Source of the DNA: Pseudomonas purpurea
GTDB lineage: Bacteria; Pseudomonadota; Gammaproteobacteria; Pseudomonadales; Pseudomonadaceae
Length of the DNA stretch: 64,000 bases
Assembly (NCBI RefSeq): GCF_039908635.1
Contig: NZ_CP150918.1
Coordinates: forward strand, 620,001 to 684,000
Direction: 5' to 3'
Under the pieces are notes generated by a model that was not told the origin of the DNA, did not search any database, and saw only the letters and a list, made by a program, of their open reading frames with translations. The position numbers were made by a program, and so were the translations under genes. This document shows positions 49,660 through 58,252 of this stretch, in pieces (the first letter of the stretch is position 1; the number at the start of each line of letters is the position of its first letter).

Positions 49660-49792
49660 TGTGGCGAGGGAGCTTGCTCCCGCTGGGGCGCGAAGCGGCC
49701 CTGAAATCAGGCGATGAATTTCGCCAGTAGGAATGTGCACGCCGGGTTTACGACTGCTATGCAGCCGAGCGGGAGCAAGCTCCCTCGCCACA
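49660..49792. repeat. REPIN, TGTGGCGAGG type
   Basis: Inward pair of REP arms with a spacer of about 85 bases, between the ygiQ terminator and the sigma-54 promoter region. It is the longest of this subtype together with the one at 2097. Confidence 0.85.
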
Positions 49793-49857
49793 GAGGTGGC
49801 CCCCGATCGACTTACCGCCACATTTCTGTGCAACCCTCTTCGCCGAAAATCCTGCGT

Positions 49858-49874
49858 TGCGCGGTTTTGGTGCT
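49858..49874 (+). promoter_or_regulatory. Candidate NtrC binding site
   Basis: TGCGCGGTTTTGGTGCT matches 12 of 17 positions of the NtrC enhancer consensus TGCACTATATTGGTGCA, with only one mismatch in each conserved half (TGCGC and TTGGTGCT). Its centre is about 77 bases upstream of the start predicted from the adjacent sigma-54 promoter. Confidence 0.5.
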
Positions 49875-49916
49875 GTACTGCGCTAAGCAATTGAAGAAAA
49901 CGCCGCAGATGCCGGA

Positions 49917-49931
49917 TGGCATAAGTCTTGC
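49917..49931 (+). promoter_or_regulatory. Sigma-54 (RpoN) promoter
   Basis: TGGCATAAGTCTTGC follows the -24/-12 form TGGCACG-N4-TTGC, with the GG and GC elements separated by exactly 10 bases and two mismatches at positions 6 and 7. It lies 39 bases upstream of the GTG start of the transglutaminase/amidoligase gene. Confidence 0.65.
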
Positions 49932-49970
49932 GCGCGTTCATTCACGCTTGAGGCTCGCAGGAGGCACGCC

Positions 49971-52900
49971 GTGTCGATTCATGTCGCATTGCACCATGTC
50001 ACGCATTACCTCTACGACCGTGCGGTCGAACTCGGCCCGCAGATCGTTCGCCTGCGCCCGGCGGCCCATAGCCGCACGCGGATCTTGTCTTATGCGCTGA
50101 AGGTCACGCCTGAGCAGCATTTCATCAATTGGCAGCAAGACCCTCAGGGCAACTACCTGGCGCGGCTGGTGTTCCCGGAAAAAGCCGATGAGCTGCGGAT
50201 CGAAGTCGACCTGCTGGCCGAGATGGCCGTGTTCAATCCGTTCGACTTTTTCCTTGAGCCCTACGCGGAAAAAATCCCCTTCGCCTATGCCCCGGACGAA
50301 CAGCGTGAACTGGCGCCGTACCTCGAAATCCTGCCACTGACACCAACCTTCAAGGCCTATCTGGACAGCATTGACCGTACGCCGCTGCCCGCCGTGGATT
50401 TTCTGGTGGCACTGAACCAGCGCCTGAGCGAAGACATTGCGTACCTGATCCGCATGGAGCCGGGCGTTCAAACCCCGGAATACACCCTGCAACAGGCCTC
50501 GGGTTCCTGCCGCGACTCGGCCTGGTTGCTGGTGCAATTGCTGCGCAACCTCGGGCTGGCAGCGCGGTTTGTCTCGGGTTACCTGATTCAGCTCACCGCC
50601 GACGTCAAAAGCCTCGACGGTCCCTCAGGCACCGAGGTAGATTTCACCGACCTGCACGCCTGGTGCGAAGTCTACTTGCCGGGCGCGGGCTGGATCGGCC
50701 TGGATGCTACGTCTGGGCTGTTTGCCGGTGAAGGGCATATTCCGTTGGCCTGTAGTCCCGATCCGTCCTCTGCGGCGCCGATCAGTGGCTTGGTTGAACC
50801 GTGCGAGTGCGAGTTCACCCATGAAATGTCGGTCGAGCGGATTTGGGAAGCCCCGCGGGTGACCAAGCCATACACCGAAGAACAATGGCTGGCGATCCAG
50901 GCACTGGGCCGGCAGATCGATGCCGACCTGCTGGAAGGCGATGTCCGGCTGACCATGGGCGGCGAGCCGACCTTCGTGTCTATCGACGACCCGGACGGCG
51001 CCGAGTGGAACACCGCAGCCCTTGGGCCGGACAAACGTCGGCTGTCGGCCGAACTGTTCCAGCGCATGCGCAACCATTACGCGCCTAAAGGCCTGGTGCA
51101 TTTTGGTCAGGGCAAGTGGTACCCCGGCGAGCAACTGCCGCGCTGGTCGCTCAACTGTTACTGGCGCCGCGACGGGGTGCCGATCTGGCACAACAGCGCG
51201 CTGATAGCCGACGAGCAGGAAGATTACGGCGCCGACGGTGCACTGGCCGGGCGTTTTCTGGCGAGTGTCGCCGAGCGCTTGAAGCTGCCCACGCGTTTTG
51301 TGTTTCCAGCCTACGAAGACAACTTCTATTACCTATGGCGAGAGGGCGCGTTGCCGGTCAACGTCAGCGCCGAAGACTCACGGCTGGGCGATGAACTGGA
51401 GCGTGCGCGGCTGCGTAAAGTCTTCAGCCAGGGGCTGGATAAGGTGATCGGCCAGGTCCTGCCGCTGGCACGCACCGCCAAGGGTGATCAATGGCAGAGC
51501 GGTCGCTGGTATTTGCGTGACAGCCATTGCCGCTTGGTGCCGGGGGACTCGCCACTGGGCTATCGCTTGCCACTGGCCTCGCAGCCCTGGGTGACGGCGG
51601 CGGAATATCCGTTTGTGCATCCCGCCGACCCGAATCAGGATTTCCCGGCGCTGCCGGACGCGGCTCGCTTGCAGGCCCATGGTGAGCCGGCCAGCGCCGA
51701 GGAGCGTGTGCCGACAGCCGAGGAGTCCGCCGACTGGCTGACCCGCACCGCGTTGTGCGCCGAGGCGCGGGAAGGGCGGTTGTACCTGTTCATGCCGCCA
51801 CTGGAACGGGTCGAGGATTATCTGGAACTGGTCATCGCCATCGAGGCCACCGCCCAAGAGCTGCGCTGCCCGGTGTTGCTGGAAGGCTACGAGCCGCCGA
51901 GCGACCCGCGCCTGAGCAACTTGCGCATTACCCCGGACCCCGGCGTGATCGAGGTCAACGTCCAGCCCTCGGCCAGTTGGGACGAGTTGGTGGAGCGCAC
52001 CGAATTTCTCTACGAAGAAGCACGCCAGACGCGGCTGACCACCGAGAAATTCATGATCGACGGCCGACATACGGGCACCGGCGGCGGTAACCATTTCGTA
52101 CTGGGTGGCGCGACACCGGCCGACTCACCGTTTCTGCGCCGTCCCGACCTGCTGCGCAGCCTGATCAGCTATTGGCATAACCACCCGTCGTTGTCCTACC
52201 TTTTTTCCGGACTGTTCATCGGCCCGACGTCCCAGGCGCCAAGGGTCGACGAGGCGCGCAACGATGCGCTCTATGAGCTGGAAATTGCCTTCGCGCAAAT
52301 GCCTGAGCCGGGTGAAGAGTGCGCGCCGTGGCTGGTCGATCGGTTGCTGCGCAACCTGCTGATCGACGTCACCGGCAACACCCACCGCGCCGAGTTCTGC
52401 ATCGACAAACTCTATTCGCCGGACGGTGCCACCGGGCGCCTTGGTTTGTTGGAACTGCGCGCCTTCGAAATGCCGCCCCACGCGCGCATGAGCCTGACGC
52501 AGCAGTTGCTGCTGCGGGCGTTGGTGGCGAGGTTCTGGCGCGAGCCGTATGCCCCGCCCAAACTCGCCCGTTGGGGCACTGAGTTGCATGACCGCTTCCT
52601 GCTGCCGCACTTTATCGAACAGGACTTTGCCGACGTGATCGTCGAGCTCAATAACGCCGGTTATGCGGTACGCGCCGAATGGTTTGCGGCTCATCTGGAG
52701 TTCCGTTTTCCCAAGGTTGGCGATTACGCGGTCAGCGGCATCGAGCTGCAATTGCGTCAGGCCCTGGAGCCTTGGCATGTGCTGGGCGAAGAAGGCACGG
52801 CGGGCGGCACGGTGCGTTACGTCGATTCATCGCTTGAGCGCTTTCAGGTCAAACTCACCGGGCTGCCACCGCAGCGGTATCTGCTGACCTGCAACGGCAT

Positions 52901-53345
52901 CCCGGTGCCGCTGCAACCGACCGGGCGGGTGGGGGAATTCGTGGCCGGCGTGCGCTTTCGTGCCTGGCAACCGGCCAACTGCCTGCAACCGACCATCGCG
53001 GTGCATGCGCCGCTGGTGTTCGATGTGCTCGACACCTGGATGCAGCGCTCGCTGGGCGGTTGCCAGTACCACGTCGCCCATCCGGGCGGGCGCAATTATG
53101 ACAGCCTGCCAGTGAACGCCAACGAGGCCGAGAGCCGACGCATGGCGCGGTTTTTCCGTCTCGGTCACAGCCCGGGAACCGTGGTAGTGCCGACGCTGAT
53201 CATCAACGACGAACTGCCGATGACCTTGGATTTGCGCCGGTTTGCGATAAAAATGAGTGAACACGGTACTGCAACAACGGATATCCAATGTGGGAACGGG
53301 CTTGCTCGCGATGGCGTTACAACAGTCAATATTGATGCTGACTGA
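49971..53345 (+). CDS. Transglutaminase-DUF2126 amidoligase protein
   Basis: A 1124-residue protein. Residues 1-300 form a transglutaminase-like domain with a Cys-His-Asp triad: SCRDSAW (Cys about 178), DLHAWCEV and LDATSGLF. Residues from about 320 form the DUF2126/COG4196 domain, a predicted glutamine-synthetase-like amidoligase (RLTMGGEPTFVSIDDPDGAE). GTG 49971 has AGGAGG 49959-49964. The final 18 residues (CGNGLARDGVTTVNIDAD) are encoded by a REPIN arm at 53289-53342, so the natural C-terminus probably is near residue 1106. First gene of the island behind the sigma-54 promoter; the role (peptide or amide bond modification) is inferred from domain types only. Confidence 0.85.
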   Translation: MSIHVALHHVTHYLYDRAVELGPQIVRLRPAAHSRTRILSYALKVTPEQHFINWQQDPQGNYLARLVFPEKADELRIEVDLLAEMAVFNPFDFFLEPYAEKIPFAYAPDEQRELAPYLEILPLTPTFKAYLDSIDRTPLPAVDFLVALNQRLSEDIAYLIRMEPGVQTPEYTLQQASGSCRDSAWLLVQLLRNLGLAARFVSGYLIQLTADVKSLDGPSGTEVDFTDLHAWCEVYLPGAGWIGLDATSGLFAGEGHIPLACSPDPSSAAPISGLVEPCECEFTHEMSVERIWEAPRVTKPYTEEQWLAIQALGRQIDADLLEGDVRLTMGGEPTFVSIDDPDGAEWNTAALGPDKRRLSAELFQRMRNHYAPKGLVHFGQGKWYPGEQLPRWSLNCYWRRDGVPIWHNSALIADEQEDYGADGALAGRFLASVAERLKLPTRFVFPAYEDNFYYLWREGALPVNVSAEDSRLGDELERARLRKVFSQGLDKVIGQVLPLARTAKGDQWQSGRWYLRDSHCRLVPGDSPLGYRLPLASQPWVTAAEYPFVHPADPNQDFPALPDAARLQAHGEPASAEERVPTAEESADWLTRTALCAEAREGRLYLFMPPLERVEDYLELVIAIEATAQELRCPVLLEGYEPPSDPRLSNLRITPDPGVIEVNVQPSASWDELVERTEFLYEEARQTRLTTEKFMIDGRHTGTGGGNHFVLGGATPADSPFLRRPDLLRSLISYWHNHPSLSYLFSGLFIGPTSQAPRVDEARNDALYELEIAFAQMPEPGEECAPWLVDRLLRNLLIDVTGNTHRAEFCIDKLYSPDGATGRLGLLELRAFEMPPHARMSLTQQLLLRALVARFWREPYAPPKLARWGTELHDRFLLPHFIEQDFADVIVELNNAGYAVRAEWFAAHLEFRFPKVGDYAVSGIELQLRQALEPWHVLGEEGTAGGTVRYVDSSLERFQVKLTGLPPQRYLLTCNGIPVPLQPTGRVGEFVAGVRFRAWQPANCLQPTIAVHAPLVFDVLDTWMQRSLGGCQYHVAHPGGRNYDSLPVNANEAESRRMARFFRLGHSPGTVVVPTLIINDELPMTLDLRRFAIKMSEHGTATTDIQCGNGLARDGVTTVNIDAD

Positions 53346-53378
53346 GCCACCGCTATCGCGAGCAAGCTCGCTCCCACA
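53289..53378. repeat. REPIN overlapping gene end
   Basis: A 90-bp inward pair of TGTGGGAGCG-type arms. The left arm and part of the spacer (53289-53345) supply the last 18 codons and stop of the DUF2126 gene, and the right arm lies in the gap before the ATP-grasp gene. Confidence 0.9.
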
Positions 53379-53477
53379 AGGATCTCCACGGTTGTTCACT
53401 TTGGGCAAGCCCCACACACTAGATGTGCAGCGTTTGTGAGTTAACCTGCCTTTTAATTAGCTTCTGCCGAGCGTTCC

Positions 53478-55964
53478 ATGCCTGATCTGCTTGATCGTTA
53501 CCCGCTCACGGCGGGCACTTATCATGAACTGCTCGATGACAGTGGCGCGGTGCGCCCGCACTGGCAGCGGTTGTTCGATCACTTGCAGCGCAGCACGCCT
53601 GCGCAACGGGTGCAGCGGCAAGCCTTGCTGGCCCGGCAGATCCAGGAAAACGGTGTGACCTACAACGTCTACGCCGACCCCAAAGGCGCCGACCGGTCGT
53701 GGGAGCTGGACCTGTTGCCCCATGTGATCGCGGCGCACGAGTGGCAGCAGTTGTCGGCCGGGATTGCGCAACGGGCGCGTTTGCTCAACGCGGTACTCGC
53801 GGACCTGTACGGCCCGCAGCGGCTGATCGCTGAAGGATTGTTGCCGGCCGAACTGGTGTTCGGGCACAACAACTTTTTATGGCCGTGCCAGGGTATTCAA
53901 CCACCGGACGGCGCGTTCCTGCATCTGTACGCGGTGGACCTGGCGCGTACCCCCGACGGGCGCTGGTGGGTTACCGCCGACCGGACCCAGGCGCCATCCG
54001 GTGCGGGTTATGCGCTGGAAAACCGCACCATCGTGTCGCGGGCCTTTCCCGAGTTGTATCGCGACCTGAAGGTGCAACACCTGGCGGGTTTTTTCCGCAC
54101 CTTGCAGGAAACCCTCGCCCGCCAGGCGTCGACCGATGACGAAGCACCGCTGGTGGTGGTGCTGACACCGGGGCGGTTCAACGAGAGCTATTTCGAACAC
54201 CTGTACCTGGCGCGCCAACTCGGTTATCCGCTGGTCGAGGGCGGTGACCTGACTGTGCGCAATGCCACGGTCTACCTCAAGACCCTGAGCGGTCTGCGCC
54301 GGGTCCACGCGATCATGCGTCGACTCGACGACGATTTCTGCGACCCGCTGGAGTTGCGCACCGACTCGGCGCTGGGGGTGCCGGGCTTGCTGGAAGCGGT
54401 GCGCCAGGGGCGGGTGCTGGTGGCCAATGCCTTGGGCAGCGGTGTGCTGGAGTCGCCGGGACTGTTGGGGTTTCTGCCGCGGATCAATCAGTTTCTGTTC
54501 GGTGAAGAACTGATCCTGCCGTCGATTGCCACCTGGTGGTGTGGGGAAGCGCCGGTGCTGACGCAGGCGCTGGAAAAACTGCCCGAGTTGCTGATCAAAC
54601 CAGCATTTGCATCGCAAAGTTTTGCCCCGGTGTTGGGCCGCGATCTGAGTGAGGTGCAGCGTCAAAGGTTGGCGGAACGCATACAGGCTCGGCCTTACGC
54701 CTACGTCGCGCAGGAATTGGCGCAGTTGTCCCTGGCACCGGTCTGGCAGGCCGAAGGCGGCCAGTTGCAGCCACGGGCCATTGGCATGCGCGTCTACGCC
54801 GTGGCCAGCCGGGACGGTTATCGGGTGCTGCCCGGCGGCTTGACCCGGGTGGCGGCCGAGGTCGACGCCGAAGTGGTGTCGATGCAACGCGGCGGTGCGA
54901 GCAAGGACACCTGGGTACTGGGCGACCGCGCGCCCAGTGGCGAGCAATGGAAAAGCCAACGCACCCTCGGGGTCCACGATCTGGTGCGCCGTGATCCGTA
55001 CCTGCCGTCGCGGGTGGTGGAGAACCTGTTCTGGTTCGGCCGTTATTGCGAACGGTGCGACGACAGTGCGCGGCTGCTGAGGATCATGCTTGCGCGTTAC
55101 GTTGACGGGGACGATCCACACGCCTTGCAGGCGGCGGTCGAGCTTGGTGAAAGCCTGATGCTGCTGCCTGACGAAGGCGAGTTGCCCGAGCGATTGCTGG
55201 CGGCGTTGCTCGGCGATGAGGGGTCGTTCAGCCTGCGTTCCAACCTGCAACGCTTGCAGTGGGCGGCGTCTCAGGTGCGCGGCAAGCTCTCGCGGGAGAA
55301 CTGGCAGGCGCTGGTGGAGTTGCAGCGCGAAGCCATGGCGCTGGACACCGAGGCGCCGGATTTCGGCGAGTTGCTGGATTTTCTCAACCGTCTGGTGATG
55401 TCGCTGGCGGCGCTGTCCGGGTTCGCGCTGGATGACATGACCCGCGACGAAGGCTGGCGCTTCTTGATGATGGGGCGGCGGATCGAGCGTTTGCAGTTTC
55501 TGAGCAGCAGCCTGGCGGCGTTTTTGCGCGGTGCCGGGGCGTTTGATCAGGCGACGCTGGAGTGGCTGCTGGAACTGGGTAACAGCAGCATCACCTACCG
55601 CTCGCGGTATCTGGCGATGGCGCAGTTGATTCCGGTGCTCGACCTGCTCCTGCTTGATGAGCAGAACCCCCACGCGGTGTTGTTCCAGTTGAAACTGGTG
55701 ACCCGCACCCTCAAGCGTTTGAACGACGATTTCGGTGCACCCCGGGACACTGTCCTGCCGCACTTGGTGGAACGTCTGGCGCATGTAGACCTGCGATGCC
55801 TGGAGAATTCGCTGTTCGGCGAAACCAGCATCAGTGCGGCGCTGGCGGGCCTGGCGGATCTGTTGCAGGACATCGCAGATGCCAGCGGCCAAGTCTCGGA
55901 TCGGCTGGCGTTGCGGCATTTCGCCCATGTCGATGATGTCAGCCAGCGCACGGTGTCGGTCTGA
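53478..55964 (+). CDS. Circularly permuted ATP-grasp/alpha-E protein
   Basis: An 828-residue fusion. Residues 1-500 are a circularly permuted ATP-grasp domain (DUF404/DUF407 type: GGDLTVRNATVYLKT near 255, then LLIKPAFASQSFAPVLGR near 375 and PRAIGMRVYAVA near 435), which would use ATP to join an acyl group to an amine. Residues about 510-820 are the alpha-E (DUF403) helical domain (VVENLFWFGRYCERCDDSAR). The stop overlaps the next start (TGATG). In other bacteria such genes travel with transglutaminases and sometimes with an Anbu-type proteasome; Anbu is not in this window. Substrates are not known. Confidence 0.88.
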   Translation: MPDLLDRYPLTAGTYHELLDDSGAVRPHWQRLFDHLQRSTPAQRVQRQALLARQIQENGVTYNVYADPKGADRSWELDLLPHVIAAHEWQQLSAGIAQRARLLNAVLADLYGPQRLIAEGLLPAELVFGHNNFLWPCQGIQPPDGAFLHLYAVDLARTPDGRWWVTADRTQAPSGAGYALENRTIVSRAFPELYRDLKVQHLAGFFRTLQETLARQASTDDEAPLVVVLTPGRFNESYFEHLYLARQLGYPLVEGGDLTVRNATVYLKTLSGLRRVHAIMRRLDDDFCDPLELRTDSALGVPGLLEAVRQGRVLVANALGSGVLESPGLLGFLPRINQFLFGEELILPSIATWWCGEAPVLTQALEKLPELLIKPAFASQSFAPVLGRDLSEVQRQRLAERIQARPYAYVAQELAQLSLAPVWQAEGGQLQPRAIGMRVYAVASRDGYRVLPGGLTRVAAEVDAEVVSMQRGGASKDTWVLGDRAPSGEQWKSQRTLGVHDLVRRDPYLPSRVVENLFWFGRYCERCDDSARLLRIMLARYVDGDDPHALQAAVELGESLMLLPDEGELPERLLAALLGDEGSFSLRSNLQRLQWAASQVRGKLSRENWQALVELQREAMALDTEAPDFGELLDFLNRLVMSLAALSGFALDDMTRDEGWRFLMMGRRIERLQFLSSSLAAFLRGAGAFDQATLEWLLELGNSSITYRSRYLAMAQLIPVLDLLLLDEQNPHAVLFQLKLVTRTLKRLNDDFGAPRDTVLPHLVERLAHVDLRCLENSLFGETSISAALAGLADLLQDIADASGQVSDRLALRHFAHVDDVSQRTVSV

Positions 55965-56854
55965 TGAGCGCCCGTTACCAGATTCTCCACGACACCCATT
56001 ATCACTACGACAGCCCGGTGTCCCTGGCTCAGCAGTTGGCCCATTTGTGGCCCAGGGCCTGCGACTGGCAGCGATGCACCGAGCAACAGTTACAGATCAG
56101 CCCGGTGCCGACCTCGCGTCGCGATGAGCTGGACGTGTTCGGTAACCCGCTGACCCGGCTGGCGTTCGAGCGACCTCACGATGAATTGCTGGTCAATGCA
56201 CGATTGACGGTCGAGGTGCTGGCCCGGCCGCGGCTCGATTTCAGTCGGTCGCCGGCCTGGGATGTGTCCGGTCGTGCGTTGAGCTACAGCGGCCAAGCCA
56301 TGCCCCCGGCATTTCTAGAGGCTTGCCGCTATCGATTCGAATCACCTTACGTGCACTTGAAGCGCGGCTTCGTCGAGTTCTCTGAACGCTGTTTTGCGCC
56401 GGGGCGGCCGTTGATGCTCGGGGTTCAGGCGCTGATGGAGAAGATTTTCAGCGAGTTCACCTTCGATGCCGAAGCCACGCAGGTCGCGACGCCGCTGGTG
56501 GAAGTGCTCGAGCGTCGGCGTGGCGTGTGTCAGGACTTTGCGCACCTGATGCTGGCGTGCGTGCGTTCCCGAGGATTGGCGGCGCGGTATGTCAGCGGTT
56601 ACCTGCTGACTCAGCCACCACCGGGGCAGCCACGGCTGATTGGCGCGGATGCGTCCCATGCCTGGGTGTCGGTGTTTTGCCCGGTGCTTGGGTGGGTCGA
56701 CTTTGATCCGACCAACAACGTACAACCGGCGCTGGAGCACATCACGCTGGCCTGGGGCCGGGACTTTTCCGATGTCTCGCCGTTGCGCGGGGTGATCCTG
56801 GGCGGTGGTAGCCATGACCCGGAAGTGCGGGTGACAGTCATGCCTCTGGAGTAA
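55964..56854 (+). CDS. Transglutaminase-family protein
   Basis: A 296-residue transglutaminase-like protein. An N-terminal beta domain (YQILHDTHYHYDSPVSLAQQ) precedes the papain-like catalytic core with RRGVCQDFAHLML (Cys about 188), ADASHAWVSVF (His about 226) and GWVDFDPTNN (Asp about 241), a complete triad. It may hydrolyse or transfer amide bonds. It is the third gene of the island and overlaps the ATP-grasp/alpha-E gene by one base, so equal expression is likely. A REPIN and a GC-rich hairpin follow. Confidence 0.9.
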   Translation: MSARYQILHDTHYHYDSPVSLAQQLAHLWPRACDWQRCTEQQLQISPVPTSRRDELDVFGNPLTRLAFERPHDELLVNARLTVEVLARPRLDFSRSPAWDVSGRALSYSGQAMPPAFLEACRYRFESPYVHLKRGFVEFSERCFAPGRPLMLGVQALMEKIFSEFTFDAEATQVATPLVEVLERRRGVCQDFAHLMLACVRSRGLAARYVSGYLLTQPPPGQPRLIGADASHAWVSVFCPVLGWVDFDPTNNVQPALEHITLAWGRDFSDVSPLRGVILGGGSHDPEVRVTVMPLE

Positions 56855-56865
56855 TGGAGATCTAC

Positions 56866-56954
56866 TGTGGGAGCGAGCTTACTCGCGATGACGGAGGCAC
56901 ATTCAGCACCGAAGTGACTGAGAAATCGCTATCGCGAGCAAGCTCGCTCCCACA
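56866..56954. repeat. REPIN, TGTGGGAGCG type
   Basis: Inward pair of REP arms 12 bases after the transglutaminase stop; the left arm has one change (GCTTACTCGCG). Confidence 0.85.
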
Positions 56955-56987
56955 GGGATTGTGGGATATTGCAGACTGGCCTGTGAG

Positions 56988-57010
56988 GGTCGGCAGCATG
57001 GCTGCCGACC
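56988..57010. terminator. GC-rich hairpin
   Basis: GGTCGGCAGC and GCTGCCGACC around ATG form a 10-bp stem without a T-run, between the island and the convergent small gene. Terminator function is possible. Confidence 0.5.
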
Positions 57011-57059
57011 CTGGACACAGATCCGGTGGGTTTGATCAGATCATCAAACCCTGAGGGTC

Positions 57060-57251
57060 TCAGGCGTCGGGCGCCTGATCTTTCGGTGCATCAACATCAT
57101 TTTCTGCAACCACTTCACCTTCGGCATCCGGGTTCAGTGCGCCGGCTTCTTCATCGGCAGCGGCTTTCTTGCGTTGCAACTTTTCCTCTTTCTTCTGCTC
57201 CTTGGCCAAGTCTCTCTGACGTTTGGCGAAGGAATAATTAGGTTTAGCCAT
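57060..57251 (-). CDS. Small charged hypothetical protein
   Basis: A 63-residue protein, starting MAKPNYSFAKRQRDLAKEQKK; the first half is a basic helix likely to form a coiled coil, and the second half is acidic (PDAEGEVVAENDVDAP). ATG 57251 is chosen because the upstream in-frame extension is not helix-like and has no ribosome site. The sequence is a familiar conserved type in pseudomonads, but no function is known to me. It is convergent with the transglutaminase island and follows the LOG gene on the same strand. Confidence 0.7.
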   Translation of the reverse strand: MAKPNYSFAKRQRDLAKEQKKEEKLQRKKAAADEEAGALNPDAEGEVVAENDVDAPKDQAPDA

Positions 57252-57319
57252 GGGCGATCCTCTGGGGTCGAAGGTGAGGTTGAGCGGCGCGTATTCTGCC
57301 TTTAATCGGGGTGCAAGGG

Positions 57320-57907
57320 TTAGCTGGGTTTTTGCCCGGCCCATTTTGGTGCTACCACCGGTTGCCAGGCGTCAAGCGTGTCCAGCAGATCCTGCGGCGA
57401 TTCGCTCATTTGCAGCATGTCACGGTGATGCCCGCGAACGAAGCCTTCGCCGACGACATGATCAAGAAATGCAGTGAGTTTGCTGTAAAAGCCGTTTACT
57501 TCCAGCAGCCCCAGCGGTTTGCCGTGGTAGCCGAGTTGGCCCCAGGTCCAGACTTCGAAGAGTTCTTCGAACGTGCCCAGGCCACCAGGCAGTGCGATAA
57601 AGGCATCGCTGAGTTCAGCCATGCGGGCCTTGCGCGCGTGCATGCCGTCGACCACTTCCAGCCGGGTCAGGCCGGTGTGGCCGATTTCCGAGTCTTTGAG
57701 GCTCTGGGGAATGATCCCGATCACCTCACCACCGGCCGCCAGCGCGGCATCGGCCACAATGCCCATCAGGCCTACGGCACCGCCGCCGTAGACGAGGGTC
57801 AGTTTGCGCCGGGCCAGTTCCTGTCCCAGGGCTATCGCCGCCTCACGATACGCCGGGTTGGCGCCCGTGCTGGCCCCGCAAAATACACAAACAGACGTTA
57901 AAGACAT
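57320..57907 (-). CDS. LOG-family protein (TIGR00730)
   Basis: A 195-residue Rossmann-fold protein of the LOG/YvdD family, many of which release cytokinin bases from nucleotides or act as nucleotide 5'-monophosphate phosphoribohydrolases. Motifs: [30 protein letters not shown], and the signature [12 protein letters not shown] with the catalytic Glu; Arg in [11 protein letters not shown] is also conserved. ATG 57907 (MSLTSVCVF) has an AAGG ribosome site; two further in-frame starts lie upstream. It is near azurin in Pseudomonas genomes, with no functional link apparent. Confidence 0.88.
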   Translation of the reverse strand: MSLTSVCVFCGASTGANPAYREAAIALGQELARRKLTLVYGGGAVGLMGIVADAALAAGGEVIGIIPQSLKDSEIGHTGLTRLEVVDGMHARKARMAELSDAFIALPGGLGTFEELFEVWTWGQLGYHGKPLGLLEVNGFYSKLTAFLDHVVGEGFVRGHHRDMLQMSESPQDLLDTLDAWQPVVAPKWAGQKPS

Positions 57908-57967
57908 GCCTTGCTCCATGGTCAGTGACCGCTTCAGAGTAAAGGCTGTGCGTCGGCGCTCCAAGGC

Positions 57968-58057
57968 TTAACGTTCGCACCGTGGTTTTTCATACGTGCC
58001 GCTGGCGCCACAGGCATAGGCGGCGAGCACACTGCACAACAGGCTGTTGAAGGACAT
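57968..58057 (-). CDS. Possible 29-residue peptide
   Basis: ATG 58057 opens a 29-codon frame (MSFNSLLCSVLAAYACGASG..) preceded by GGAG at 58066-58069, eight bases away. The N-terminus is hydrophobic and holds two Cys, followed by a basic tail (YEKPRCER), suggesting a small membrane or secreted peptide. It lies upstream of the LOG gene on the same strand. Short length means chance cannot be ruled out. Confidence 0.4.
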   Translation of the reverse strand: MSFNSLLCSVLAAYACGASGTYEKPRCER

Positions 58058-58153
58058 GACGAACGCTCCAGGACGGGGATGACGCTGCCGATCATAGGTC
58101 TGCATCCGGTGCCTGGCCGTTTAATTGTTTCGATCAGTGTCATAGCCTGAAAG

Positions 58154-58181
58154 TTGTATACACCTTCTTGATACAAGTCAT
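58154..58181 (+). promoter_or_regulatory. Candidate Anr box / operator before azurin
   Basis: TTGATACAAGTCAT (58168-58181) matches the Anr/Fnr form TTGAT-N4-ATCAA at 8 of 10 positions, and TTGTAT/ATACAA (58154-58176) forms an overlapping 6-bp inverted repeat. Anaerobic control by Anr is known for azurin in P. aeruginosa. Confidence 0.4.
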
Positions 58182-58252
58182 AGGAACTCTTCTCATTTTC
58201 AGGCAGTCTTGACGCGATATGGATTTTGTTAACCCTGCCTTGGAGATTCACC

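Noticed and set aside
53877..55928. 683-codon open frame antisense to the ATP-grasp/alpha-E gene
   Set aside because: Gln/Arg/His-rich shadow with no family resemblance; the plus-strand gene has clear domains.
49971..56854. Anbu proteasome gene as part of the island
   Set aside because: No HslV-like or N-terminal-nucleophile hydrolase frame is found in or around the three genes in this window.
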